From positions 1,916,545 through 1,980,544 of the forward strand of contig NC_080695.1 of the NCBI RefSeq assembly GCF_030445035.2: 64,000 bases of DNA, written 5' to 3'. The notes below the pieces were generated by a model. The model made no database searches and was not told the DNA's origin. It worked only from the letters and a program-made list of their open reading frames with translations. Every line of letters begins with the position of its first letter. Positions within the stretch are counted from its first letter, which is position 1. This stretch comes from Dasypus novemcinctus (taxonomy: Eukaryota > Chordata > Mammalia > Cingulata > Dasypodidae). The position numbers and the translations under genes were made by a program. Of the stretch, positions 46,879 to 58,232 are shown one piece after another.

Positions 46879-47250
46879 ATGAGGGAAAAGGATGTGGCAC
46901 AAGTGACTGAGCTCCCACCTACCACATGGGAGGTCCGGGGTTTGGTTCCCGGTGCCTCCAAGAGAAGACAAGCAAGACAGCGAGCTGGTGTGACAGGCTG
47001 GTACAGCGAGCTGATGCAACAAGGAGACACAAAGAGGAAAGATGATGAGAGAGACAACAAAGCAGGGAGTGAAGGTGGCTCAAGTGGTTGAGTGCCTCCC
47101 TCCCACATGGGAGGTCCCAGGTTCAGTTCACGGTACCTCCCCAAAGAGAAGACGAGCAGACACAGAGCACACAGCGAATGGACACAGAGAGCAGACAGCG
47201 AGCGCAAATAACAAGGAGGAGAAGAATAAATATAAATCTTTAAAAAATAT
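46879..47250 (+). mobile_element. tRNA SINE, dimeric subtype
   Basis: Two complete heads at about 46885-46965 and 47070-47145 (GGTTTGGTTCC and GGTTCAGTTCA B boxes), then a short 3' body and TAAATCTTT tail. Confidence 0.85.
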
Positions 47251-47760
47251 ATATGAAACATATATGTAACAACTTGTAACTAAGATATATAAAGAACTTC
47301 CACAACTCAAAAATAAAATGCAAAGAACTCAATATAATACGTGAAAAACATTTGAACAGATTCTTCACCAAAGAAGATATACAGATGGCAAAAATACATG
47401 AAAAGATTTTCAACATCACTATTCATTAACGAAAACCTAATTAAACCACAATGATACCGCTTCACGCCCACCGGCATAGCTAACACCAGAAAGCTGTACC
47501 ATCCCACGGGGTGCCAAGGACACGAGGGACGGAACTCTGTCACACTGCAGGCGAGAAAACGGTGCAGCCTTTGGAAAACCATGTGGGACAGTCTTAAAAA
47601 GTTAAACACACACCTGCCCCGTGAACCAGCCATTCCATTCCTAGGTATTTTCTCGGGAGAAATGAGAGACAGGCTGTGCAAGGACTTACCCGTACGCGAA
47701 TGCTCGGGTCAACTTTATTCGTAATAGCCCAAAACTGGGGTCACCCAAACACTCGTCTTC
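47251..47760 (+). mobile_element. L1 ORF2 C-terminal fragment
   Basis: Matches the end of L1 ORF2 (TTCACCAAAGAAGATATACA; CATTCCATTCCTAGGTATTT). Broken by stops. Confidence 0.75.
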
Positions 47761-48880
47761 AGGTGAATGAGTGAACAAACTGCGGGGCCCCGGCGCGGCA
47801 GAACACGACTCGGCAATAGAAAGGAACAGACTTCCCACCCGAACAGCGTCCTGGGCGACTCTGACTGATTATGCTCCAGAAAAGAATCCAGACCCCAAAA
47901 AGGAGAGCGCAAACTCTGAGACTCCATGGATATAAAATTCTAGAAAACGCAAACTCGCCTACCGAGAGGGAGCGGACCAGGGGCTGTCGGGGGTCTGCGG
48001 TGAGCAGGTCACCAGCCCGACGGCGCTGCGGGGGTGAGGCCTCCCTGGCGCCCCAGCACTGCTCCTGCGCCGTGTGCAGCTCAGGGGGTGTCAGCCACAG
48101 GCAGGGGAGCTGCAGAAACGGCCCGCGGGTACTGTAATTTGCAATTGTGAAAACAAATGAACAAATGTAGACACAACGCGACGGTGGGTGCCGCTCACTC
48201 CCCCTGCCTAAGCCCTCCAGCAGCTGGGAGCACAGACACCCACTCGTGTTTACTGATAGTTCATTTAGTGAGAAAAGACTTTTTCTCTCACCTTCCAGTT
48301 TGGAAAGTACATTTTTTGGAGTAAAAATAGAGCGTGAGTTGGTGAGGAACAGTTTACGTCCCCGACTCAGCCCGAGGTTCTGAGCGTCTCTTGAACGGCT
48401 TGTGTGGAAAGCGCTCCGCCTGCTTCCGCTTCCCTGCGACGACGCCGGCTCTTGCAGGTGACGGGTCCTCACCAGCCCGCGGCCCACCGTCTCCGACCCC
48501 CGCCGGCCCCCTCCAACCGCCATCGCAGATGGGGTGCAGGCACTGAGGGGCGGGCACGAGAGCTTCCCACGGGGATCCCGCACTTTGTTTTTTAGCTAAA
48601 GAGGTGACATCATTTCCTTCACCGTTGTGTAAAAATTGCCCAAATTCCATGACATGGTAGAAGAGTGACCAGTTAACTGCGTCCTCAGGACCATTGCTTC
48701 CCGCGCGCTTTCACGATGCCGCAGGCACCGTCCTGCCTTCTGCTCTAGACACCCTGGCGTCCGTGCGTGAGAAGGCTCCCCCCAACCTGGGCACTAAGCG
48801 ATCCCTGGGAATTCCGTTAGCGAAGCCCGTGTGTGCCCGTCGCCTTCTTCGCCTGAGAAAACACAGTAATGTGGCGGTCA
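47761..48880. other. intergenic DNA, unassigned
   Basis: Includes a 274-codon minus-strand ORF (48583-47759) that overlaps the L1 end and has no recognisable domain. No gene called. Confidence 0.4.
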
Positions 48881-51250
48881 GCGGGTGAACAACAACGGGC
48901 CGCAGACACCTCTGCCCGTGGGGGCAGCGGGCCCGGCCGCGCCCACAGGAGACGCGAGCTGCCGTGGGCCCCTGCCCGGGGGCCGGCGCACAGGAGAGGC
49001 AGGCGGGAGGAGGCGCGTTGGGGCGCAGGGGTCATGGGCTGCCCCTGCCACCCCATTTCCAGGGTGCCGACTCCAGAGCGGTGGGTGTGAACTGGGATCC
49101 GCACCCGGCGGCCTGACACACACTTTCTAGAAAGACCCGAGCCCGCCGTGGCCAGCGGCCGTCGTCGCACACGATGTCCCCTCGGTGGCGGCTTCCTGGC
49201 CGGCCCAGCCCCCCGCGGTGCCTCGACGGAGCCGCCCCTCCGTGGGTCGGCCGGTGCTGGGGCTGGCCCGGGTGAGGTCCGGGGCGGGGTGGGGGCGGGC
49301 TGCCTGGAGCCAGGGAAGCCCTGGGCCCACCGTCCCCTCCTTTCAGGGACACTTCGCCGCCCCCCGCCAAACCCACCGAGCCGGGCCCAGGCCAGCCGGG
49401 AGGGCCGGGCCCCCGGAGCCGCCTGTCACACCGGGGAGGTGGGCGCTGCCCCAGTGCAGGCTGCGGGCGCACGGCTCGGGGTGGGGGCCTGATGCCTGCC
49501 AAGCGGCCTCTGTCCACCCCCAGGGTGAGGACAAAACGCCGTGGGGGCCAGACAAGGGGACACGCAGGGCTGGCGAGGCTCTTGGGACTCAGCCCTGCCC
49601 TCGGGTTCCCCGAGCCGCGCGGCCGGCTGCCGGGGCAGGGCGCCCAGGAGGCCGCGGGCACCCAGGCCTCCCCGGGGACTCGCCACGGGCCGCGCTGGGC
49701 GGTGGGCGAGGGGTGGAGCCGGGAGGGCCTCGTGTTCCCCGAGCGGACTGGGAGGGGGCGGACAGCTGGGCGAGCCTGAGGCCGGGCGGCGCCCACGTGG
49801 GTGCCCCGTGCCCAGGGACCCGAGCAGTGCAGCCCACGGCCGCTGCGCCTCCGCCCCGCCGAGCCGCCCACCAGCGGCAAGTTCAGGCAGGACGGGTCAG
49901 GGGGTGCGGGGGCCGCGGGGTGCTCGCCTGTGGGGGGCAGGGGGAGCTCTGCGGGCGCAGCGCGGCCGGTACCCGCGGAGTGGCGTGCACGGGGAAGCGG
50001 TGGGCGGCCACGCCGGGCTGTTCCACTGGGTTTATTTGACCTTGTCTCTTCCGGGGGCTCAAGCCCCACCCCGCCCCCGCGGCACCCCCAATTGCCTGCT
50101 TGACCCATGGAGGCCGCCAGCGCGGTCCCCGCGACAAGGAGCACCTCTGACGGCTGGGAAGCCGGGGTCACATGGATCACGCTGCTGGGCTCCCCAGAGG
50201 GAAGGGATGGGGGGAGCATGGGCGGGGGGGGGAGGGGCAGCGCGGGGCGGTTGGGGCGGCACGGGGGGAGGGCAGTCGGGGTGGTGCAGGGCTGGGGCCG
50301 GCGCCGGGCGGTCGGGGTGGCAGGGGACGGACAGGGCAACGCGGGGCGGGGCGCGGGACTCAAAGCGCAGGCAACTGCCGACACAGCCGGGACGGGCTGG
50401 GGGAGGGGGCCGTCCCACGGAGTGCGGGGGTGGGGTCCCTGAGCTTCCCAGGCACCCCGCCCCAGCCCGCGGCCCCGTGCCTGGGCCACTCACAGGCCGG
50501 GACCTGAGCCAGCCACACCGCCGCTTCCGTCTCCCCGACAACAGCTTTCAGGGGCATTTTCTAAAATATCCCCAGAACAGGCAGGAAGGAAACATGTCCC
50601 AGCCCGCGCCGCCCCCCCCCCCCAGTGGCTTTTTAGGTCTTCCTTTTCCTTCTGGAAACTTTTGTGAAACCCAATAGGTACTTTCCTAGTACAAAGGTTT
50701 AATGAAGTGCGTTTTCTGGCAAAAATCTGGTAGCTGTGCTAAAGCAGATCAGTCATTCAGAGGCGGGGCGGGAGCAGGGGGCAGCGGAGCACCCCGACAC
50801 TGGCGGCCACGGCGGGGCGTCCCCGGTGTCGTCGACGAGGCCCAGCGGTCTCCAACACCCGGGGTCAGGGGCAGCCCAGGGGCCCGGGAGGCCTGCGCGG
50901 GGCGGGGGCTGCTGCTCTCGGCGCCCGGGGCGCAGATGAGCTGGGGCTGGCGGGGGCAGCTGGGGACGAGCCCCCGAGGAGCGGCCCAGGAATCCGTGGG
51001 CGCAGAGGGCAGGTCGGCCCCCTCCACGCCGGCCACGGGCCCCCGCGAAGACCCGGCGGCCGCTGGCCTCACCACGGGAGCCCGGGGAGGGAAGAGGGGG
51101 CTCGCGGAGGAGGGGAGCAAAGGGAGGCCCTGCCCGCGACCGCACAGCCGCGGAGGTGCCCGGTGAGGTCGAGGCCAGGCCTGCGCGTCCACCCGGCCCT
51201 CGGCGTCCTGGCGAGATGCCCACGGCCTCCTCCACGGTCTCCCAAGGGTC
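48881..51250. other. GC- and CpG-rich block below DECR2
   Basis: Long GC-rich stretch between the DECR2 3' end and repeat DNA, probably including its 3' UTR. 50220-50360 is very G-rich on the plus strand with many GGGG runs. ORFs up to 485 codons on both strands are proline/arginine/glycine-rich and look compositional. A TTTATT at 50031 and TTTAAT at 50698 are possible poly(A) signals of DECR2 on the other strand. Confidence 0.5.
50698..50703 (-). terminator. candidate DECR2 poly(A) signal (ATTAAA)
   Basis: Nearest poly(A) hexamer found below the DECR2 stop on the minus strand, giving a 3' UTR of about 1.1 kb. A canonical AATAAA follows at 50036-50031 (UTR about 1.8 kb). Neither is tested; I list this one as the nearer candidate. 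Confidence 0.3.
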
Positions 51251-51812
51251 AAAGGTAAGCGTCTTGCCTGCGGGGGCCGGGCAGCCCACCCCGGGGGCTC
51301 GGACACGAGGCCGAGTCGCGGAGGCCGAAGCAGGTGGTCTGCCCGGCATGGTCACAGCTGCCCCCTGAAGGAGAGGCCGTCAGGGCTGCAACCTCCGACA
51401 GGGGACCCCCGGGGCTGGGCCCTGGGGCGTGCTCAGGGCCACACAGGGGTCCCGGCAAAGCTGGGCGGACGCCGCCAGCCTTCCACCACCAGAGGGGGCC
51501 GTGCTCCGCTGGGGCTGGAGGTGCCTGGGGAGGGGGCGGCCGGCCCCAGGGCAGGGGCTTCTGTCGCGGTGGACGGGGCCTGGCCTGCGGAAGGCAATGC
51601 CTCAGCACCCCTTGAGGATTCGGGGGGGGGCCCCGCCAGGCTGGGCCCCCCGGCACCACCCGCCCACCCCGAAGCCCCTCCCTGCCTCCCCCGGAGCTGC
51701 CTGGCCCGCCGGGGCAGTGGGGGGGACAGTGTCCGGAAGAACTCCAGGGCCCCCGGGGGGGGCACAGGAAGGGGCCCTGGGCACGGGCGCCCACAGGCGG
51801 TCGGCACATCAC

Positions 51813-52027
51813 CTAGAGCTTCGCAGACATGGCCGAGTCCATCAGCTTCCGGGCGTCGCTGGGGAGGGTCATCCACGCCCCACCGTCCACCACCAGCACG
51901 ATCCCGGTCACGAAGGACGCGAGGGGGCTGGCCAGGAAGAGCGCGCTGTGGGCCACCTCCGTCTTGTCCCCCAGCCTCTGCAGGGGCGTCTCCTGGACGT
52001 AGGTCCTCGCGATGTCCGGGGAAGCAA
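51813..52027 (-). CDS. DECR2: DECR2 exon 8 (last coding)
   Basis: Codon 221 to the TAG stop at 51815-51813. Ends in SAKL, a peroxisomal targeting signal type 1. Acceptor CCCCGCAG. Confidence 0.96.
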
Positions 52028-55000
52028 CTGCGGGGCGGGCAAGAGGCAGCGAGCGGTGCCAGGGGTGGGCGGGGACACGCCTGCCCTCGCCAGCCCCCTC
52101 CCCAACCCTCGATGGGGGAGGGAGGGGCCCCAGCACGGCACGGGGGCCGGCCCGCATGGGGGGGGGGGGCGGGGGCCCTCGGCCCTGCCCGGTGCCCGTC
52201 CCACTCGAGCCCGGCAGCCCCACAGCCGGGCCGCCCCCACCCCCGGGACTGGCTGAGGCCCGTCGGCCCGGGCGCTGAGCTGGCGTGCCCCTGCCCCTGC
52301 GGCCAGGTGGGAGGCCCACGGCCCCTGACCCTGGGGAGGGGCCCGAGGGGCCTTACTCAGCCTCCGGAAGCCCTCCGTGCCGCCGATGGCCCCGGGGGCC
52401 AGGCTGTTGACGCGGATGTTCTGGGGACCCCATTCCACAGCCAGATGACGTGTCATCGCATCTGCGCGGAGAGGGCGGGCGTGGGGCACCTGCGCGGAGC
52501 TCGGCCTTTGGGGTTTTCCCGAGGTCCATGCGGGACCAGGCCTCACCCTGCGCGTGGCCAAGCTGAGCTCCGCAGGACGTGCCGGCCCCCCGGGGTGCGC
52601 AGGGGAGGGAACTGCCGGGCGTGGGGGCGCGTACCCACGGCCGCCTTGGCGGAGCCCGCGTGCACCTGCAGCATCTGCCCCCGGTGGCTCAGAGTTGCGG
52701 TGATGTTGACGATCACGCCTCCGTGGTCCTGCAAGGCAACGGGAGAGGGCGGTGGGCGGGGGGCCGAGGGCGGCCGCCCGGGGGCCGCCGGCAGGACGCC
52801 TACCCGGAATAACTTCTCGTAGAGCACACGGCACACGTTGAAGGTGCCGATGGTGTCGATGTCCACCACGGTCTTGAAGGCTCTGAAGGACAACGCGCCG
52901 GCCGGACACAGGAAGTTCCCGGCTGCACCTGCAGGTGGAGGAGGGCCAGGCCGGGCTGGGTGGACTGGCGCGGAGGGCGGGGGTCCTGGCCGGAGGCGCC
53001 ATGGGCCCACGGCCAGCCGCAGGTGGACCCCAGGCCGGCCTCAGGGAGGAGCCCGAGCGTGCTGGACGGATGCCCGAACGGCAGATGCTGGACGGATGTT
53101 TTTAAAAGGGAGTTTCAGGAAGCAAATTTGGCCCAATGGATAGGACATCCGCCTACCACATGGGAGGTCCGCGGTTCAAACCCCGGGGCCTCCTGACCCG
53201 TGTGGAGCTGGCCCATGTGCAGTGCTGTGCACAAGGAGTGCCGTGCCTCGCAGGGGTGTCCCCCGTGTAGGGGAGCCCCACTGTCAAGGAGTGTGCCCCA
53301 TAAGGAGAGCCACCCAGCGCGAAAGAAAGTGCAGCCTGCCCAGGAATGGTGCCGCACACACGGAGAAATGACACAACAAGATGACACAACAGAGAGACAC
53401 AGATTCCTGGTGCCGCTGACAAGAATACAAGCGGACATGGAAGAACATACAGTGAATGGACAGAGAGTAGACAAGTCGGGGTGGGGAGAAGAAATGAAAA
53501 ATAAATAAATCTTTTTTTTTAAAAAAAAAGGGAGCTTCTGCTGAGGGGGACGCTCCGGGAGCGTGTGGACTCCAGCTAAACTGGCGTCTCAGCGTGGCTC
53601 TCTGCTGAAACGACAGTCCACACTAACGCCAGCTGCTGCTGATGTGGGAACCCGCTGGGGGCGCGAGGGGCAGTGGCGCCCCGTGAGTGTCTGCTTGGTT
53701 GTTCTATGAGCTGTACTAAAAGGTTAGGTCTGGTAATTATTTTTTTAAGAATGTCATGGCGTGAGTTTCCTCAACATGGTAAAAGGTGACGGTCGACATC
53801 AGCCAAGAGTCCCTCTGGGCCGAGCTGGGACTGGCCGGGGCCTGGAGTGGGCGCTGCCCTGCCTCGGGGACCGGCTGCGGGGCCTCCAAACAGGAGGCCT
53901 GGCCTGGCCAACTCAGCAGGAGCCTCCGCCCTCCATCAACAGCCACTCACCATTAATGAGGATGTCAATTTTCCCAAACTCCGTCAGCGCCACATCCACA
54001 GCGGCCATGATGGTCAGGGGGTCACGCACGTCCAGAGACACGGGCAGGCACCGCTGGCCGGTGGCGGCAGCCAGCTTCTTGGCAGCCTAGAAACCAAACA
54101 GGACAAGACAGGGCAGCAGCTCGGGGGCCTGGCCCGGGAGAAATGTCCCTTGGGGAGCTGTCCAGTCTCTGCTGGGACCCCGGGTTTGGCACCAGAACCC
54201 CTCTGGGGAGATGCAGCCTGCAAGCCGCTGCCCCTGGGCCCACCAGGCAGCCCCGGCTCTGCCCGCCGCCCGCACCCCGAGACCCCTTACCACCCAGCAT
54301 GAGGGCCTCCCAGAACTCAGCGTTAGATGAAAACACAAGCCAGGGAGAAGGGGCACTGATGCTGAATGAACGTGGGGATTTTAATTAACTTGACTGCAGA
54401 AGTGTGGAAATGGATGAGTTGCTGGTAACAAGCTGCAGTGACTTGAGCTAACACAGCCGGTTTATAGACGGGACTGTGGCTGGAGAGGGTCGCCTGAGCG
54501 GGTAAACGTCACCTGAAGGAAAGCTGCAGAAGCTAGGGAACAGTAACATCGTGAACCCAGCAGTGGGCGAGGACGGTAGTTAATAGCACAAACCCGAGAG
54601 GGTCCTGTGAGCTGCAGTGGATGTAAGTCACTGCTGCAGAGCGGTGGAAATGCGGAGAAGCGTGGGAAAAGACGCTGCTAGTGTAACCTACGGCCTGCGG
54701 TTAACAGCAATACTGGGACATCGCATCAGTGTCAAGGAGGCACTGGGCTAGTAATCGGAGAACGTGGAAAGGTGTGCCAATGTACGCTGTGGACCACGGT
54801 TAGTGGTAACGGTCAGACAATATTACCTCATTACTTGTAACAAATGTGCCACAGCAGTGTAGTGTGTTGCTTGAGAGACGTTGTATGGGAATTCCACAAA
54901 TGAACGTTGTTCATTTGTTTTCTTACAAGGTACCAGAGCTTGAACCCAGGACCTTGTATATAGGAAGCAGGTGCTCAAACCACTGAGCTACACCTGTCCC

Positions 55001-57175
55001 CTTTAATTGTTTTTTAAACTTACAACTTCTCTAAAAGAATATATTTTTTAAAAGAGAGCAAGAAAGCACTTGAGCGGCAACATAGAATAACCTCGAATGT
55101 ACTATTAAATGGAAAAATTAAAGTGCAAAAAAATAAAACAAAAAAACAAGTCAGGCGTCCCTGGGAGGCCACTTCCACTGAAGCCCCTACTTGAGAGGGT
55201 CAACTTTGGGTGCCGCTGTCCCAGGCTCCAGGTCCTGCGACCACCTGCGGGGGGAAGCACAGGAGAGACCCCTCCTCACCGCTGACAATCTCGGCAGGCT
55301 CCTACTGGCGATGACCGTGTGGCAGCCATGCCTGCGAAAGGGGAGAGTGGCGTGAGGGCGGCTGAGGGCGGCTGAGGGCGGGCGTGGGGTGTCGTGAGGG
55401 CGTCGTGGGGGCGGGTGTGAGGGTGGCGTGAGGATATCGTGGGGACGGGCGTGAGGGCGGCGCAGAAACGGCCAGGCTGCTCCGAGGGGCCTCCAAGGGG
55501 CTTGCAGCACTGACTGCGGAGACGGGCCGGCCTGGCCGAGGGCCCAGGGCCTGAGCAGGGCGGCGCCACGTCCCTGCCCACGTCCCTGCCCACAGGCCCT
55601 GCCCAATACCACGGGTGAGACCGAAGCAGCGTGAGCCGTGCGTGCCGGGCCCGGTCTTCACGGGGCTCGCTGGCCAGACGTGCCGGACCCCACGGGTTGA
55701 GGCGGAGGACGGGAGCCCACCGTGAGGCCGAGGGTCCCACTCCCCTCCCCACAGGCTGCCGTCACGGTGACAACAGCGAGCAGCTCCCGCTGAGTCTTCC
55801 AAACGACCCTGCCAACAACTGACCACGCTGTGCTCGAAGCCAGGAGTCAAAGCCACCAGCTCTCGGGACAGAGTCCACCTGGAGTGGCCGAATCCCAAAA
55901 TCTCTTTTCCGTGGGGCTCACCAAGCTGGTACGAGAAGTGGGGCCTGGGGGCCACTGGGGACGGTCCCTAGGACATCAACAGGCTCCCTCGGCCCCCAGC
56001 CCAGCCTAGCCCTGGGCTTCTCCCATGGTCCTGGGGGGAGGGGTGCAAGTTACTGACCCGAGGTGCCTGTCCAGCACGGCACTGGGGGTGGTCTGGCCCA
56101 GCAAGACTCCCCGACCCTGGCCCCCCTGGTCCGCCCTGTCCCCCCCAGCTCCAGTCTGGCAAGGTCCATCCTGCCTCTGACCCCAGCAGAGAACGCACCC
56201 CGAACCCGAGCTGGCCTAGGAACCCCCTGACCCCGACGAGGCCAGGCCCCTCTGCCCCGGCCCCATGACAGCTCACTGACCTCAGGCCAGCAAGTCGCCC
56301 GGACGGGGCGGAACCCTGGCGAGGCCCCAGGAGAGCCTGCTGGACCTCGTGTTGCGCAAACTTCATTAGCCGAGTGTCCTTTTCTTCCTCGTGCAGGCCA
56401 ATTCCTGCCAAGGTCTCCCCAAGAGCCACTGCCGGACAGAGGCTCTGTGGATGGTGCTCGGGGGCTGACCCGGGGCCCACCCGCCCCATCCCCTCATACA
56501 AACGGGGCGTCCCGCATCTCAGCGGAGCCGGAGACCCCAGCGCCCTGCTTCCCTCCTGGGTTGAGCCCACCTCCCTCGCCTGCAGTCCCTGATGGGACCC
56601 AGACCCTCTCGCGTTCCCAGGAAGGCCCGGCGCCCAGGCGGCCCAGGTCCTCCCAGGGGGTCCAGCCCGGGAGTGGGGCAGGGCAGGGCAGTGCTCACCG
56701 CATGAAGACCTCGGCGATCCGGAACCCGATACCCGAGCCTCCACCAGTGATAAAGGCCACTTTGTCCCTGAGGGAAAAAGGCTCTTTACGAGGCCCCAGT
56801 TGGCGGGGGTGGGGGTTGGGTGCAGGACTTTGACCCTCCGCACCGGCCAGAGTCCAGCTGCTGACCACAAACAAGGAGACACCGGCCTGGGTCTGGTGCT
56901 CACCCTTCACCCCCTCCTTCGGGGTCCCCAGGCCTGCAGCGAGGCCGCCGGCCGGGACAGATCACGCCCCCGCAGGACAAAGGTGCAGCGGGGCCCCCAG
57001 GACATCGAGCGTCTGGTATCCCGGCAGGGGGCCCCCACTCGCCCGTCCAGGGAGCGCACCCTGGGGACCCCCGAGCCCCACTCCCCGGCGCTCACCGGAG
57101 CAGGTCCGGGCTGAAGAGGTGGCAGTACTCATGGAGGCAGTCGTCCTCGCTGACGTCGGGCTGCGGCTGCGCCAT
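51813..57175 (-). CDS. DECR2: DECR2, peroxisomal 2,4-dienoyl-CoA reductase (8 coding exons)
   Basis: NADPH-dependent short-chain dehydrogenase/reductase that reduces 2,4-dienoyl-CoA to 3-enoyl-CoA, allowing peroxisomal beta-oxidation of polyunsaturated acyl chains. Exons: 57175-57096, 56767-56699, 55331-55280, 54086-53951, 52928-52804, 52728-52635, 52461-52357, 52027-51813. They sum to 876 nt (291 aa plus stop), phases agree at every junction, and all introns are GT-AG. Visible motifs: TGGGSGIG nucleotide-binding loop (34-41), the AAGNF block (114-118), D137, the NIT motif (162-164), K182 and D186 of the reductase site, and a C-terminal AKL peroxisomal signal (PTS1). Length is within one residue of human. 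The start ATG sits in GCGCCATGG, a strong Kozak context. The only notable substitution is Gly at 113, where I recall Cys in human. Intact and probably functional. Confidence 0.97.
52357..52461 (-). CDS. DECR2: DECR2 exon 7
   Basis: D186 to the first base of codon 221; includes RVNSLAPG, typical of short-chain dehydrogenases. Acceptor GCGCAG, donor GTAAGG. Confidence 0.95.
52635..52728 (-). CDS. DECR2: DECR2 exon 6
   Basis: Residues 155-185 plus one base; holds the NIT motif and the catalytic-region K182 in SAKAAV. Acceptor CTTGCAG, donor GTACGC. Confidence 0.95.
52804..52928 (-). CDS. DECR2: DECR2 exon 5
   Basis: End of codon 113 to R154. Carries the AAGNF block and D137. Acceptor CACCTGCAG, donor GTAGGC after a complete codon. 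Confidence 0.95.
53118..53528 (+). mobile_element. tRNA SINE in DECR2 intron 4
   Basis: Antisense to DECR2, full-length; flanked by AAAAGGGAGTTTC / AAAAGGGAGCTTC. Confidence 0.93.
53951..54086 (-). CDS. DECR2: DECR2 exon 4
   Basis: Residues 68-112 and the first base of codon 113; contains the [11 protein letters not shown] and IDILIN stretches. Acceptor TTTCTAG, donor GTGAGT. Confidence 0.95.
54370..55140 (+). mobile_element. L1 3' UTR in DECR2 intron 3
   Basis: Plus-strand L1 3' UTR of the armadillo type, antisense to DECR2. It shows repeated modules built around CTACGGCCTGCGGTTAACAG and CGCTGTGGACCACGGTTAGT, and contains a short reverse SINE at 54935-55005. Confidence 0.65.
54935..55005 (-). 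mobile_element. short tRNA-only SINE
   Basis: Reverse tRNA-like unit (GCTTGAACCCAGGACC B box; CACTGAGCTACACC A box), like the one at 9101. Confidence 0.8.
55280..55331 (-). CDS. DECR2: DECR2 exon 3
   Basis: A 52-nt exon for the end of R50 through A67 ([11 protein letters not shown] type sequence, second beta strand). Acceptor CCTTTCGCAG; donor GTGAGG. It lies next to a G-rich repeat in intron 2. Confidence 0.94.
55345..55450. repeat. G-rich degenerate repeat in DECR2 intron 2
   Basis: Imperfect GTGAGGGCGGCTGAGGGCGG-type units just upstream of DECR2 exon 3. On the coding strand this is a C/T-rich tract that forms the extended pyrimidine region of the exon 3 acceptor. Confidence 0.7.
56699..56767 (-). 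CDS. DECR2: DECR2 exon 2
   Basis: Residues 27-50, carrying the first beta strand and the TGGGSGIG cofactor loop. The acceptor is a pyrimidine tract ending CAG; the donor is GTGAGC after the first two bases of R50. Confidence 0.95.
57096..57175 (-). CDS. DECR2: DECR2 exon 1
   Basis: Codes residues 1-26 and two bases of R27; the donor reads CTCCG then GTGAGC. The acidic N-terminus before the Rossmann fold matches the family. Confidence 0.95.
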
Positions 57176-57480
57176 GGCGCTCGGCGGGGCAGGCGGCAGG
57201 GAAGGCCAGGCGCGCTCGGCTCCCAGCAGGACGGGGCCGGAGGCGGTGCAGTCAGGCCCCGCCCAGGAGGCCCCGCCCACCCCGCGGCAGCACTGCCATT
57301 GGAGGCCGCGGAGCCTGGCCCCGCCCCGCCCCAGGGCGCCCCGCCCACCGCGGCAGCACTGCCATTGGAGGCCGCGGAGCCTGGCCCCGCCCCAGTCGGC
57401 CCCGCCCCGCCCCAGGGCGCCCCGCCCACCGCGGCAGCACTGCCATTGGACGCCCCCGCCCATCCCGGGGCCTCCGTCTC
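57176..57480 (-). promoter_or_regulatory. DECR2: DECR2 promoter with CCAAT boxes and GC boxes
   Basis: CpG-rich, TATA-less sequence directly upstream of the DECR2 ATG. In the gene's orientation it has CCAATGG at 57302-57296, 57368-57362 and 57449-57443, each separated by CCCGCCCC/CCCGCCCAC GC boxes. The three sites lie in a tandemly repeated unit (57282-57348, 57349-57429, 57430-57450). NF-Y and Sp1-type factors would be expected to bind. Motifs are seen; function is inferred. Confidence 0.7.
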
Positions 57481-58232
57481 CGCCCTCCCCGGCCGCACGG
57501 CCTGCTGGGGCTGCGCGAGGGCTAGGCGCAGGCGCAGTGCGGCGCAGGTCCCGGCCGTAGGGCCACTGCGTCTGTCCCGCCAGGTTCCGGGCCTTGCGTC
57601 AGGGTCACCCAGGAGGCGAGCGGGGGAAGAGACTCAGCCGAGGGAAGGAGGGGCTCCCCTGGCCCGGTGCCTCCCCCCACCTACTTGGGGTGAAGTTCAG
57701 ACCACTCGTGCCCTCCTGCGGAGGCCCCCGTGGCAGTGCTGGGGACCCGGAGCTGGGCATCTGCCACTAAGGCGCCCAAAACTGTGGCCACCGGGTTGGC
57801 CGGGCAGGAGTGTGACATGGGGCAACAGTACCTGTGACAAGTGCCAGCGAGCGTGCGCAGGACCCAGGTGCGGGGTGCTGTCAGTGTGGGAACGCAGGGC
57901 CGCCACGCGCGGAGTCCCTGGCCCACTCCACCCCACGGGCCACAGCCCCCTGCCCGCCCGTCCTGCCTGGGAAAGGCAGCTCCTCCTGCAGCATCAGACT
58001 GAGGGGGGCCAGGACAGCACCAACTCTGGGGCTCAGCTCAGACTCCCTCGGGTTTCGGGCACCCCTGACTGCTCACGCGGGCAGCAAACTTACGGAGCCT
58101 CTACTGGGTGTCAAGACAGTAAGCGTCACTTTTGCCCTCACACTGCTTACAGCTTTGCACAAAGCACCTTTCCAGCTCTGACACGGCAGCGGTCGTTAAT
58201 GAGCACCCATCCTCTGCACAAAGCACTGAACT

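Noticed and set aside
49032-50489. 485-codon minus ORF below DECR2
   Set aside because: GC-rich composition keeps several frames open on both strands here; no motif, no homologue recognised.
51521-52822. 433-codon plus ORF across DECR2 exons 6-8
   Set aside because: Antisense shadow of real exons in GC-rich DNA.
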